NCBI RefSeq assembly: GCF_000935025.1
Contig: NZ_CP010836.1
Location: forward strand, 3,100,001 to 3,164,000
Length of the DNA stretch: 64,000 bases
Direction: 5' to 3'
Source: Sphingomonas hengshuiensis
GTDB taxonomy: Bacteria > Pseudomonadota > Alphaproteobacteria > Sphingomonadales > Sphingomonadaceae
The notes below the pieces were generated by a model. The model did no database searches, was not told the origin of the DNA, and saw only the letters and a list, made by a program, of their open reading frames with translations. A program made the position numbers and the translations under genes. Each line of letters begins with the position of its first letter. Positions within the stretch are counted from its first letter, which is position 1. Shown here piece by piece: positions 51,912 to 59,912 of the stretch.

Positions 51912-52451
51912 TTGTCGGATTTTTTCATCGGTCAGGTCATGATGACCGGCTTCGGCTTTGCGCAGAAGTATTTTGCGCAGTGCAATGGTCAGCTCCTGGG
52001 AATCGCGCAGAACAACGCCCTATTCTCTCTGCTGGGCACGAATTATGGCGGCAACGGTACGACCACCTTCGCACTGCCGGACCTGCGCAGCCGTACGCCC
52101 GCGGGCGGCGGATTTGAGTCCAGCGATACGAACTGGCAGCCACCCCAATATATGCTGGGCGAAGCGATGGGCACGGAGACCGTGACGCTGCTTTCCATGA
52201 ACCTGCCGATGCACACGCATGGGCTGGCGGCACAGAACAGTCCTGCGGTCGAGGGCTTTCCGAACAACCAATATGGTTTTGCCGAGGTCGCGCCCGCCGG
52301 CGCCAAGCTGTACGGATCCACGCCCCTGACCGTGCTGGCGCCGCAGACGGTAGGCGCCACCGGCGGATCGCAGGCGCATCCCAACCTTCAGCCGTATCAG
52401 GCGATCAATTTCAACATCGCATTGTCGGGCATCTATCCGTCGCACAACTGA
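51912..52451 (+). CDS. Tail-collar (microcystin-dependent protein-like) protein, first of three
   Basis: 179 residues from a TTG at 51912. I chose it because GGAGGGGG lies eight bases upstream and because homologous starts read M-S-(D)-x-F-I-G. The protein follows the tail-collar pattern: FIGQVMMTGFGFAQ, CNGQLLGIAQNNALFSLLG, YGGNGTTTFALPDLRSR, then MNLPMHTHGL with the conserved His pair, and a closing QPYQAINFNIALSGIYPS. Such proteins resemble the receptor-binding end of phage short tail fibres but occur in bacterial chromosomes outside prophages. There is no signal peptide, so the export route is unknown. First gene of a tight group of three relatives divergent from the giant autotransporter. 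Confidence 0.85.
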   Translation: MSDFFIGQVMMTGFGFAQKYFAQCNGQLLGIAQNNALFSLLGTNYGGNGTTTFALPDLRSRTPAGGGFESSDTNWQPPQYMLGEAMGTETVTLLSMNLPMHTHGLAAQNSPAVEGFPNNQYGFAEVAPAGAKLYGSTPLTVLAPQTVGATGGSQAHPNLQPYQAINFNIALSGIYPSHN

Positions 52452-52502
52452 CAGGGGCGCGACCGCCGGGGCGATTGGCCGGCACGTCCAGAGGAGAGCA
52501 AA

Positions 52503-53033
52503 GTGGATCCTTATATCGGCGAAATACGCCTGTATCCCTATGTGCGCGGCGCGCCCAGCGGATGGCAGTTATGCGACGGTTCGCTACTGGCGATCTCGGA
52601 ATATGATGCGCTGTATACGCTGCTCGGCACCACCTATGGCGGCAATGGTTCGGAGACGTTTGCGGTGCCGGACCTGCGCGGCGCGGTGCCCATCCACCAG
52701 GGCACCGGACCCGGGCTGTCACACTATGTGCTGGGGCAGAAGGCCGGTACGGAAGAGGTCACGCTGACCACGCAGCAAATGCCCGCGCATAACCATATGG
52801 TCGTCGCCAACAATCAGCCGGCAACATTGGAATCCCCTTCGGGAGCACTTCTCGCCGGCGGCATCGTCAACGACCCGTTCTACACGACGAACGTGGCACA
52901 ATCGACGCCGCAGCCGCTGTCGAGCAATGCGATCCAGCATAGCGGCGGCAGCGGAGCGCATCCGAATTGCGCGCCTACGCTCGCGCTGAACTACTGCATC
53001 GCGCTGTTCGGGATATATCCGATCCAAAGCTAG
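52503..53033 (+). CDS. Tail-collar (microcystin-dependent protein-like) protein, second of three
   Basis: 176 residues from a GTG at 52503 with GAGGAG upstream. Same layout as its neighbours: YIGEIRLYPYVRGAPSGWQ, CDGSLLAISEYDALYTLLG, YGGNGSETFAVPDLRG, GTEEVTLTTQQMPAHNHM (His-x-His of the collar fold), and LALNYCIALFGIYPIQ at the end. The middle loop differs from the other two copies and is the likely variable, target-contacting part. It is separated from the first copy by 51 bases and from the third by 49, each gap carrying a purine-rich ribosome site. No phage structural genes accompany it. Confidence 0.87.
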   Translation: MDPYIGEIRLYPYVRGAPSGWQLCDGSLLAISEYDALYTLLGTTYGGNGSETFAVPDLRGAVPIHQGTGPGLSHYVLGQKAGTEEVTLTTQQMPAHNHMVVANNQPATLESPSGALLAGGIVNDPFYTTNVAQSTPQPLSSNAIQHSGGSGAHPNCAPTLALNYCIALFGIYPIQS

Positions 53034-53082
53034 CACCACCCAGCCGGCGCTGATCGAAAGCGCTTGCGCCAGGAGCAACGAC

Positions 53083-53625
53083 ATGACGCAGCCCTATCTC
53101 GGCCAGATTGAAATCTATGGCTTCAACTTCCCGCCCAACGGCTGGGCGTTCGCCGCGGGCCAGACGCTCCCGCTGGCCCAGAACACGGCGCTGTTCTCGC
53201 TGATCGGCGTGACGTTCGGCGGAAACGGAACGACCAGTTTCCTGTTGCCCAATCTGGCGTCGCGCATGGCGTGCGGCACCGGCCAGGGTCCCGGATTGAG
53301 CGATCGCCCGCTGGGCGTCACCTTTGGCACGGAGCAGGTCACGCTCAGCATGAACGAAATGCCGTCGCACCAGCATGCGCTGAATGCCTGCCTGCCCGCC
53401 GGACCGACCGATGTCAGCGCGACTCCATCCCCGAACACGGCACCGGGGATCTCGTCGACGGGCGAATCGGCGATGTACGCACCCTTGGGCGGTGAGGACA
53501 TGACGATGATGAATCCGATGGCGATCCAGCCCACAGGCGGCAGCCTCCCGCACAACAACGTCCAGCCGTTTCTCGGGCTCAATTATTCGATCGCGCTGGC
53601 CGGCATTTTCCCGCAGTTCGATTGA
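53083..53625 (+). CDS. Tail-collar (microcystin-dependent protein-like) protein, third of three
   Basis: 180 residues from the ATG at 53083. Pattern: YLGQIEIYGFNFPPNGW, AAGQTLPLAQNTALFSLIG, FGGNGTTSFLLPNLASR, GTEQVTLSMNEMPSHQH (His pair), and NYSIALAGIFPQFD. The conserved CNGQ of relatives is AAGQ here, so a cysteine is lost. Three diverged tandem copies suggest a hetero-oligomer rather than dosage. Its stop overlaps the start of the acetyltransferase gene (TTGA), which ties the enzyme to this operon. Confidence 0.87.
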   Translation: MTQPYLGQIEIYGFNFPPNGWAFAAGQTLPLAQNTALFSLIGVTFGGNGTTSFLLPNLASRMACGTGQGPGLSDRPLGVTFGTEQVTLSMNEMPSHQHALNACLPAGPTDVSATPSPNTAPGISSTGESAMYAPLGGEDMTMMNPMAIQPTGGSLPHNNVQPFLGLNYSIALAGIFPQFD

Positions 53626-54197
53626 ACGCGCAGGCACCGCTGGCGCGCTTTCCGGCGCGGGCGGCAGTGCCGCCATCCCTGGGGGAAGCCTTGTGCGCCC
53701 TCGGGATCGCCCTGCGGCCTGCCGCGCGGGGCGATATGCCGTTCCTGCGCGACCTGTTCGGCGGCTTTCGCGCGCTCGAAATGGCATTGGTGCCGTGGTC
53801 GGCGGAACAGAAGCGTGCGCTCCTCGACGATCAGTTCCGACTGCAACACACGCATTTCCTGCGCTATTTCCCCAGGACCGATTTCTGGATCGTAACCCAG
53901 GGAAACGCGGCGCCCGCGCCCGCGCCGATCGGTCGGCTGTATCTCGATCGCTCCTCGCCCGAATGGCGGATCATCGACATCGGCCTGATGCCCCCTGCCC
54001 GCGCCGCCGGGGTGGGCAGCGCCCTGATCGAATGGGTTCAGCGATCCGCCCGCGAGGCCGGTGCGGCGGAAATCGCGCTCGACGTGGCGCACAGCAATCC
54101 GCTTGCGCGACGGCTGTACCTGCGGCTCGGCTTCGTCGAGGACGGCGTCGCTACGGCCACGCATCAGCCGATGCGTTGGCGCGTGCCGATCAGTTGA
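53622..54197 (+). CDS. GNAT-family N-acetyltransferase of the tail-collar operon
   Basis: 191 residues, starting at a TTG that overlaps the previous stop by four bases. The GNAT core is seen as IALRPAARGDMPFLRDLF (strand 1/helix 1), IGRLYLDRS and WRIIDIGLMPPARAAGVGSALIEW, which holds the acetyl-CoA loop (R-A-A-G-V-G-S-A), then ALDVAHSNPLARRLYLRLGF near the end. It probably acetylates an amine on a protein or small molecule in the cytoplasm. Translational coupling to the tail-collar gene suggests that the target belongs to this system. The 3' end overlaps the convergent DUF6916-type gene by eight bases. Confidence 0.85.
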   Translation: MNAQAPLARFPARAAVPPSLGEALCALGIALRPAARGDMPFLRDLFGGFRALEMALVPWSAEQKRALLDDQFRLQHTHFLRYFPRTDFWIVTQGNAAPAPAPIGRLYLDRSSPEWRIIDIGLMPPARAAGVGSALIEWVQRSAREAGAAEIALDVAHSNPLARRLYLRLGFVEDGVATATHQPMRWRVPIS

Positions 54198-54483
54198 ACA
54201 CCGCCTGATAGACGATGTCCGCCCCCTCGCGCGCGACGGGCACGAGGAACATGTCGAGCTCGCCGAGCGTGGGATTTTTGACGCGATACGTCTTCTGCGG
54301 AAGAATCACGGGCGACCGGCTACGAAACAACAGCGAAAAGGGGTCGCGGCGCTGCCCTATAAACTTATATGATTGCAGCGGCTTGACTTCGATCAGCGTC
54401 GCCGTGACCGCCGATGCCCCCATATCGATCTCGAACTCCTGGTTCGCAGCCGACGCAAAGCTGTGAATCGTGCGTATTTCCAC
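54190..54483 (-). CDS. DUF6916-type small protein
   Basis: 97 residues from a GTG at 54483, chosen for GGGGGAGAG six bases upstream. The pattern FEIDMGASAVTATLIEVKP, RDPFSLLFRSR, LPQKTYRVKNPTLGELDMFLVPV and the terminal YQAVFN matches the small DUF6916 family, which I associate with tail-collar genes. It looks all-beta, without signal peptide or membrane segment. Function unknown; a chaperone, adaptor or structural part for the tail-collar proteins would fit the neighbourhood. It is convergent with the acetyltransferase and followed by glmS on the same strand. Confidence 0.75.
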   Translation of the reverse strand: MEIRTIHSFASAANQEFEIDMGASAVTATLIEVKPLQSYKFIGQRRDPFSLLFRSRSPVILPQKTYRVKNPTLGELDMFLVPVAREGADIVYQAVFN

Positions 54484-54572
54484 TTTGCTCTCCCCCTCCG
54501 GCAACTTAGCCGGATGGGCGCGACTGTCGAGGGTCTGCTGACGGAAAACGATCCGGATCCGGGACCGTCGCG

Positions 54573-56396
54573 CTATTCGACGGTGACCGACTTGGCGAGG
54601 TTGCGCGGCTGATCAACGTCGGTGCCCTTGGCGACCGCGACGTGATAGGCGAGCAGCTGGACCGGCACCGCATAGACCAGAGGCGCGATCAGCGGGTGGA
54701 CCTTGGGCATGGTGATCGTCGCGATGCACCCCTCGCCCGCCGCCTGGACGCCGTCATAGTCGCTGATCAGCACGACCTTGCCGCCGCGCGCCTGGACTTC
54801 CTGCATGTTCGACACGGTCTTGTCGAACAGCGGGCCTGAGGGCGCGATCACGATCACGGGGACATTGTCGTCGATCAGCGCGATCGGGCCGTGCTTCATC
54901 TCGCCCGCGGCATAGCCCTCGGCATGGATATAGCTGATCTCCTTGAGCTTCAGCGCGCCTTCCAGTGCCAGCGGGTAATCGGTGCCGCGCCCCAGGTACA
55001 GCACGTCGCGCGCGCTCGCGATGGTGTGCGCCATTGCCTGGATCGTCTCGTCATAGGCCAGCGCGCCGTTGAGCGCGGCGGGCGCCTCGGCCAGATGCTT
55101 GACGATCATCCGCTCCTCGGCGGGGTTCAGCTTGCCCTTGGCGCGCGCCAGATTGGCGGCGAGCGCGGCGAGCACCGCGAGCTGGCAGGTAAAGGCCTTG
55201 GTCGATGCGACGCCGATCTCCGGCCCGGCATGGGTGGGCAGCAACAGGTCCGCCTCGCGCGCCATCGAGCTGGTGGGGACGTTGACCACCACCGCGATCG
55301 TCTGTCCCTCGGCGCGGGCGTGGCGCAGTGCGGCGAGCGTGTCCGCGGTCTCGCCCGACTGGCTGATGAACAGCGCGAGCCCGCCCTCCTCCATCACCGG
55401 CTGGCGATAGCGGAATTCGGACGCGACATCGAGGTCGACGGGGACGCGCGCGAATTGCTCGAACCAGTATTTGGCGACCATCCCGGCGTAAAAGCTGGTG
55501 CCGCACGCGACGATCGTGACGCGTTTGATCGTCGAGAGGTCGAATTCCGGAATCGGCAGCGTGACGCGCTCTTCCATCCGCTGGAGGTACGCGCGCAGCG
55601 TCTGGGCGACGACGATCGGCTGCTCATAGATTTCCTTGAGCATGTAATGGCGGTGATTGCCCTTCGAGATCAGCTCGCCGGTGACGCCGGAGATCGTGAT
55701 CGGGCGCTCGACCGGCTGGTTCTCGCGATCATAGATCTGCGCGCCCTCGGCGGTGATGACGACCCAGTCGCCTTCCTCCAGATAGGCGATCCGCTGCGTC
55801 AGCGGTGCCAGCGCCAGCGCGTCGGAGCCGAGATAGGTCTCGCCCTCGCCATAGCCCACCACCAGCGGCGACCCCAGCCGCGCGCCGATCAGCAAGTCGG
55901 GATGCTGGCGGAACAGGATCGCCAGCGCGAACGCGCCGTGGAGCTGCGGCAGCACTTCGGCGACAGCGTCCGCGGGGGCCATCCCCGCCTCGACGCGCTC
56001 GCTCACCAGATGCGCGACGACTTCGGTGTCGGTCTCGCTCTCGAACACCCGCCCGCGCGCGATCAACGCCTCGCGCAGCGGCTTGAAATTCTCGATGATG
56101 CCATTGTGGACCAACGCGACTTCGCCGGTGGCATGCGGATGCGCGTTGTTGGTCGTCGGGCCGCCATGCGTCGCCCAGCGGGTGTGCGCGATGCCGGTGG
56201 TGCCGGGGAGCGGGTTGGCCGCCAGTTCCTTGCCCAGGTTGACGAGCTTGCCCGACGCGCGCCGCCGCTCGATCCGCCCGTCGAAATCGGTGGCGATCCC
56301 GGCGGAATCATAGCCGCGATATTCGAGCCGCTTCAGCCCGTCATACAGCCGCTCCGCGACGTCTTCCTTGCCGACGATTCCGACGATTCCGCACAT
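54573..56396 (-). CDS. glmS: Glutamine--fructose-6-phosphate aminotransferase GlmS
   Basis: 607 residues, full length for the family. The N-terminal glutaminase domain starts MCGIVGIVG with the catalytic Cys2 and has THGGPTTNNAHPH and HNGIIEN. Two SIS domains follow (VACGTSFYAGMVAKYWFEQ, SQSGETADTLAALRHA; later YLGRGTDYPLALEGALKLKE, and HGPIALID), and the end LAKSVTVE is the GlmS C-terminal signature. It makes glucosamine-6-phosphate from fructose-6-phosphate and glutamine in the cytoplasm, the first step to UDP-GlcNAc. GlmU is transcribed just upstream on the same strand, with one small gene between. Confidence 0.97.
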   Translation of the reverse strand: MCGIVGIVGKEDVAERLYDGLKRLEYRGYDSAGIATDFDGRIERRRASGKLVNLGKELAANPLPGTTGIAHTRWATHGGPTTNNAHPHATGEVALVHNGIIENFKPLREALIARGRVFESETDTEVVAHLVSERVEAGMAPADAVAEVLPQLHGAFALAILFRQHPDLLIGARLGSPLVVGYGEGETYLGSDALALAPLTQRIAYLEEGDWVVITAEGAQIYDRENQPVERPITISGVTGELISKGNHRHYMLKEIYEQPIVVAQTLRAYLQRMEERVTLPIPEFDLSTIKRVTIVACGTSFYAGMVAKYWFEQFARVPVDLDVASEFRYRQPVMEEGGLALFISQSGETADTLAALRHARAEGQTIAVVVNVPTSSMAREADLLLPTHAGPEIGVASTKAFTCQLAVLAALAANLARAKGKLNPAEERMIVKHLAEAPAALNGALAYDETIQAMAHTIASARDVLYLGRGTDYPLALEGALKLKEISYIHAEGYAAGEMKHGPIALIDDNVPVIVIAPSGPLFDKTVSNMQEVQARGGKVVLISDYDGVQAAGEGCIATITMPKVHPLIAPLVYAVPVQLLAYHVAVAKGTDVDQPRNLAKSVTVE

Positions 56397-56506
56397 GCTT
56401 CAATCTCCCGCAGCCCCGCCCTAATCGAGACGCAGGCTCGCCGCTAGCGGCTCCGGCATGACGACGCGGTGACGCGCGGGTGAAGGCGATGACAGCTTGG
56501 GCGGGC

Positions 56507-56908
56507 TCAGCCGCCGATTTCGATCTGGTCGGCAGTGTCGACCGCGATCCGCGTCTGGAAATATCGCCCCACCGGCACCCGCCGCGCGACGCCCTTCACG
56601 CGCACGCGCTTGCCGGTCAGCACATCCTGCGGGAACGCGCCGAGCCGCTCCTTCAGCGCATTGATCGCCGCCGCGTGCAGCTCGATCGTCAGGTTGCCCG
56701 CGTCCTTGTAGTTGGCAGCCGAGTTCAGATAGGCGTTGAAGCCCGACGCGCCGGTCGATCCCACGACGAACTCGAACACGCCCGTCACCTCGCCCGATTC
56801 CGCCGCCGCCACCGCCTGTGCCGGGGTCATCGGCGCCGCAGTCTGGGCCATCGCCGCCGGTGAAAGCACGAACGCGACCGCGAGCATTATCCGTTGGAAC
56901 CGTGTCAT
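56507..56908 (-). CDS. Small secreted protein coupled to glmU, unknown function
   Basis: 133 residues from the ATG at 56908, which overlaps the GlmU stop as ATGA, so translation is probably coupled. A signal peptide MTRFQRIMLAVAFVLSPAAMAQ is clear, giving a periplasmic protein of about 110 residues. The mature part has FEFVVGSTGASGFNAYLNS, LTIELHAAAINALKERLG and GKRVRVKGVARRVPVGRYF, the last resembling an OB-fold strand pattern. No cysteines or metal motifs. It separates glmU from glmS on the same strand. I do not recognise a family. Confidence 0.7.
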   Translation of the reverse strand: MTRFQRIMLAVAFVLSPAAMAQTAAPMTPAQAVAAAESGEVTGVFEFVVGSTGASGFNAYLNSAANYKDAGNLTIELHAAAINALKERLGAFPQDVLTGKRVRVKGVARRVPVGRYFQTRIAVDTADQIEIGG

Positions 56909-58263
56909 CCCGTCTTCTCCGCCTTGCGTGCCTTCATCTTCTCGCGGAAGCGATGCGCCCAACCGGGCCTCGCTTCCTGCCGGGCGCGGCCCAGCGCCAG
57001 TGCGTTGGGCTCGACATCCTGCGTGATCACCGATCCCGCCGCGACGATCGCGCCGTCGCCGACGCGTACCGGCGCGACCAGCGCGCTGTTCGATCCGATG
57101 AACGCACCATGCCCGATCTCGGTCCGCGACTTCTGAAAGCCGTTATAATTGCACGTGATCGTCCCCGCGCCGATATTCGCGCCCGAACCGACCACGGCGT
57201 CGCCCAGATAGGTGAGGTGGTTCGCCTTCGCGCCGGGGCCGAGCACGGTGTTCTTGGTCTCGACAAAATTGCCGACCTTGCTGCCCTGTTCCAGCAGCGT
57301 ACCGGGGCGCAGCCGCGCATAGGGGCCGATCTGCGCGCCGCTCAGCACCGTGGCACCTTCCAAATGGCTGAACGCGTGGATCGTCACCTTGTCGGCGATG
57401 CGGACGCCGGGGCCGAACACGACATTCTGCTCGATCGTCACGTCGCGGCCGACCACGGTATCGTGCGCGAACCACACCGTCTCCGGCGCGATCAGCGTCG
57501 CGCCCTCGGCCATCGCCCGTGCGCGGCGCGCGGCCTGCCAAACCGCCTCCAGCCCGGCCAGTTCGGCGCGGCTGTTGACGCCTGCAACCTCGTGCGCATC
57601 GGTCTCGATCACCGCGCAGTGACGGCCATCGGCAATCGCCAGCATCACGATGTCGGGCAGATAATATTCGCCCGCCGCATTCTGGTTCGTCACCCGCCCC
57701 AGCAGCGCGAACAGATCGCGCGCGGCAACCGCCATCAGCCCCGAATTGCACAGAGTCTCGGCGCGCTCCTCAGGCGTCGCGTCCTTATACTCCACCATCC
57801 GCGCGATCCGCCCCTCGCCATCGGCGATCACCCGGCCATAGGCGCCCGGATCGGCGGGGCGGAAGCCCAGAACGACGGCGGCAGGGGCGTCGCCCGCGTG
57901 CAGCCGCTCCAGCATCCGCTGCATCGTCGCGGTCGTCACCAGCGGCACGTCGCCATAGAGGATCAGCACGTCGCCGTCGAAGCCCGCCAGCGCGTCCTCC
58001 GCCATCCGCACCGCATGGCCGGTGCCGAGTTGCTCGGTCTGCGCGACGGTCTCGGCGCCGTGCGGCTGCACCGCCGCCTCGACCTGTTCGCGCCCCGCGC
58101 CGACCACGACGATCGTGCGCGCAGGGTTCAGCGCGGCGACGCCGTCGATCAAATGGAGCAGCATCGGCCGCCCCGCGATCGGGTGCAGCACCTTGTGCGT
58201 ATCGGATTGCATCCGCGTACCCTTGCCCGCGGCAAGGATGATCGCGGCGATCTGGCCTGTCAT
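56905..58263 (-). CDS. glmU: Bifunctional UDP-GlcNAc pyrophosphorylase / GlcN-1-P acetyltransferase GlmU
   Basis: 452 residues from the ATG at 58263, chosen for GGAGG six bases upstream. The pyrophosphorylase half has IILAAGKGTRMQSDTHKVLH, QLGTGHAV and LYGDVPLV. The left-handed beta-helix half has the hexapeptide pattern (VVGRDVTIEQNVVFG, IGPYARLRPGT) and the acetyltransferase sites FVETKNTVLG, HLTYLGDAVVG and NIGAGTITCNYNGF. It acetylates GlcN-1-P and couples it to UTP, giving UDP-GlcNAc. With GlmS it supplies peptidoglycan, LPS and possibly the glycan cluster. The divergent phosphatase starts 75 bases away. Confidence 0.97.
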   Translation of the reverse strand: MTGQIAAIILAAGKGTRMQSDTHKVLHPIAGRPMLLHLIDGVAALNPARTIVVVGAGREQVEAAVQPHGAETVAQTEQLGTGHAVRMAEDALAGFDGDVLILYGDVPLVTTATMQRMLERLHAGDAPAAVVLGFRPADPGAYGRVIADGEGRIARMVEYKDATPEERAETLCNSGLMAVAARDLFALLGRVTNQNAAGEYYLPDIVMLAIADGRHCAVIETDAHEVAGVNSRAELAGLEAVWQAARRARAMAEGATLIAPETVWFAHDTVVGRDVTIEQNVVFGPGVRIADKVTIHAFSHLEGATVLSGAQIGPYARLRPGTLLEQGSKVGNFVETKNTVLGPGAKANHLTYLGDAVVGSGANIGAGTITCNYNGFQKSRTEIGHGAFIGSNSALVAPVRVGDGAIVAAGSVITQDVEPNALALGRARQEARPGWAHRFREKMKARKAEKTG

Positions 58264-58337
58264 GGAAACCTCCGGAGGCGCGATCCCTGCCACGATAGTC
58301 TTGCCAATTCCATAGCAATGCGGGCAGTCGCGGGGGC

Positions 58338-59018
58338 ATGGCGGATTTCCCCTTCGACATTGTCGGCTTCGATCTCGACGGCACGCTGTTCGACACCAGC
58401 GGCGATATTGCCGCCGCGCTGAACCGGGTGCTGGCGGACAAGCGCCGCGCGCCGCTTACGGTCGCTCAGGTCGTACCGATGATCGGCGGCGGACTGCGCG
58501 CGACGCTGGAGCGCGGGCTTGCGGCGACCGGCGGGAGCGATCCCGCGACGGTGGAGGCGGACCATGCCGCGATGCTGGCGCATTATGCCGCGCACATCGC
58601 CGATCACACCCGCCCCTATCCGGGCGCCGTCGCGGCGCTCGACGCGCTGCGGGCGCGGGGCGTGAAAGTGGCGATCGTTACCAACAAGCTGGAACGGCTG
58701 GCCACCGCGATCGTCGACGCGCTGGGGCTGGCCGACCGCTTCGCGACCGTGATCGGCGGCGACACGCTGGGGCCGGGCAAGGCCAAGCCCTCACCCGCGC
58801 TGCTGGAGGAAATGGTGCGCCGCTGCGGCGGCGGGCGCGCGGCGTTCGTGGGGGATTCGGCGTTCGACGTGCAGGCGGCGCGAGCAGCGGGGATGCCGGT
58901 GGTGGCGGTGGAGTGGGGCTTTTCCAACGAGCCTGTTGGGGGACTTGGGGCAGATGCGGTGATTGCGCGGTTCGATGCGCTGGTGGCGGTGCTGGAGGGG
59001 ATTGGGGCGCGCCTCTGA
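58338..59018 (+). CDS. gph: Phosphoglycolate phosphatase-type HAD hydrolase
   Basis: 226 residues. HAD motif I is VGFDLDGTLFDTSGDI, motif II VAIVTNKLERL, the motif III lysine lies in GPGKAKPSPALL, and motif IV is AFVGDSAFDVQAA. The cap region (AALNRVLADKRRAPLTVAQV, MIGGGLRATLERGL) fits the Gph subgroup, which removes phosphate from 2-phosphoglycolate; other small sugar phosphates are possible. Cytoplasmic. It is divergent from glmU and followed by the trpF-like pseudogene 73 bases later. Confidence 0.88.
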   Translation: MADFPFDIVGFDLDGTLFDTSGDIAAALNRVLADKRRAPLTVAQVVPMIGGGLRATLERGLAATGGSDPATVEADHAAMLAHYAAHIADHTRPYPGAVAALDALRARGVKVAIVTNKLERLATAIVDALGLADRFATVIGGDTLGPGKAKPSPALLEEMVRRCGGGRAAFVGDSAFDVQAARAAGMPVVAVEWGFSNEPVGGLGADAVIARFDALVAVLEGIGARL

Positions 59019-59091
59019 GGGGCACTTGTAGGGCCACCCGAGCGAAAAGCCGTGGATTGCGACCATCCCGGCATGGCGGCATAGCGCCACC

Positions 59092-59794
59092 ATGCGAACG
59101 CGGATCAAGATATGCTGCATTGCCTCCCCGGAGGAAGCGCGAATGGCAATCCATGCAGGCGCAGACGCATTGGGGCTCGTAGCGCATATGCCGTCGGGAC
59201 CCGGCCCGATCTCGGACGAAAGGATCGCCGAGGTTACGGCGATCGTGCCGCCGCCGGTGGCAACCTTCCTGCTGACGTCCGAGACAAAAGCCGAGGCGAT
59301 CTCGGCGCATATCCGCGCGACCAACCCGTCGACGGTGCAGATCGTGTCGCATATCGACCCGGCGGAGTCGGCGAAACTGGCGATGCTGGAACCACATGTG
59401 CGCCGCGTTCAGGTCATTCATGTCGAGGGGCCGGAAGCGATCGACTTGATTCCCCTCTATGCGCCGCACGTCCGCGCCTTCCTGCTGGACTCGGGCAGGC
59501 CCAACGCCGCGATTGCCGAGTTGGGCGGGACGGGTCGGGCGCATGATTGGGCGGTCAGCGCGGCCTTTGTGAAGGCCACGGAAAGGCCGGTGTTCCTCGC
59601 CGGGGGCCTGTCCGCCGCAAATGTGGGCGGATGCTATCCGGCAGGTCCGGCCTTTTGGTGTGGACCTATGCTCGGGGGTCCGGACCAACGGTCGGCTTGA
59701 TGCCGAAAAGCTGGCGGTATTCGTGCTGGCCGTCGCGCAAGCGGACGCGGCGGTGGCGATCCCGCAGGTCGCGGTTAGGGAGGGAATTGCCTGA
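59092..59794 (+). pseudogene. Phosphoribosylanthranilate isomerase-like gene broken by a one-base insertion
   Basis: The N-terminal part (RIKICCIASPEEARMAIHAGADALGLV, LLTSETKAEAI, FLLDSG, LGGTGRAHDW and PVFLAGGLSAANV) follows TrpF, with the active-site Cys and Asp in place (KIC, LLDS). After ANV at about 59627 a GGG run shifts the frame and the frame closes at 59700. Dropping one G restores the exact family ending, ADAIRQVRPFGVDLCSGVRT then NGRLDAEKLAVFVLAVAQAD, with a stop at 59794. The intact gene would give about 233 residues. KICC in place of KICG and the lack of other trp genes suggest a paralogue. A sequencing error is the other explanation. Confidence 0.8.
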
Positions 59795-59912
59795 TGCCAG
59801 GCGCCGCACGAAGTCGCGCGCTTCACAATCCTCCTCCGCCAGGAGGAGGATCAGGTAGCGAAAACTCCCGCTCAGTTGCGAATGTTTGGCATTGGCGAGT
59901 AACACTGTGAGA

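Noticed and set aside
51912..53625. Prophage remnant suggested by three tail-collar proteins
   Set aside because: No capsid, terminase, integrase or other tail genes are present; such collar proteins occur in non-phage bacterial operons.
59666..59905. A 79-codon minus-strand frame over the end of the trpF-like gene
   Set aside because: It overlaps the region that, on the plus strand with one base removed, restores the TrpF ending; no ribosome site or family pattern is seen.
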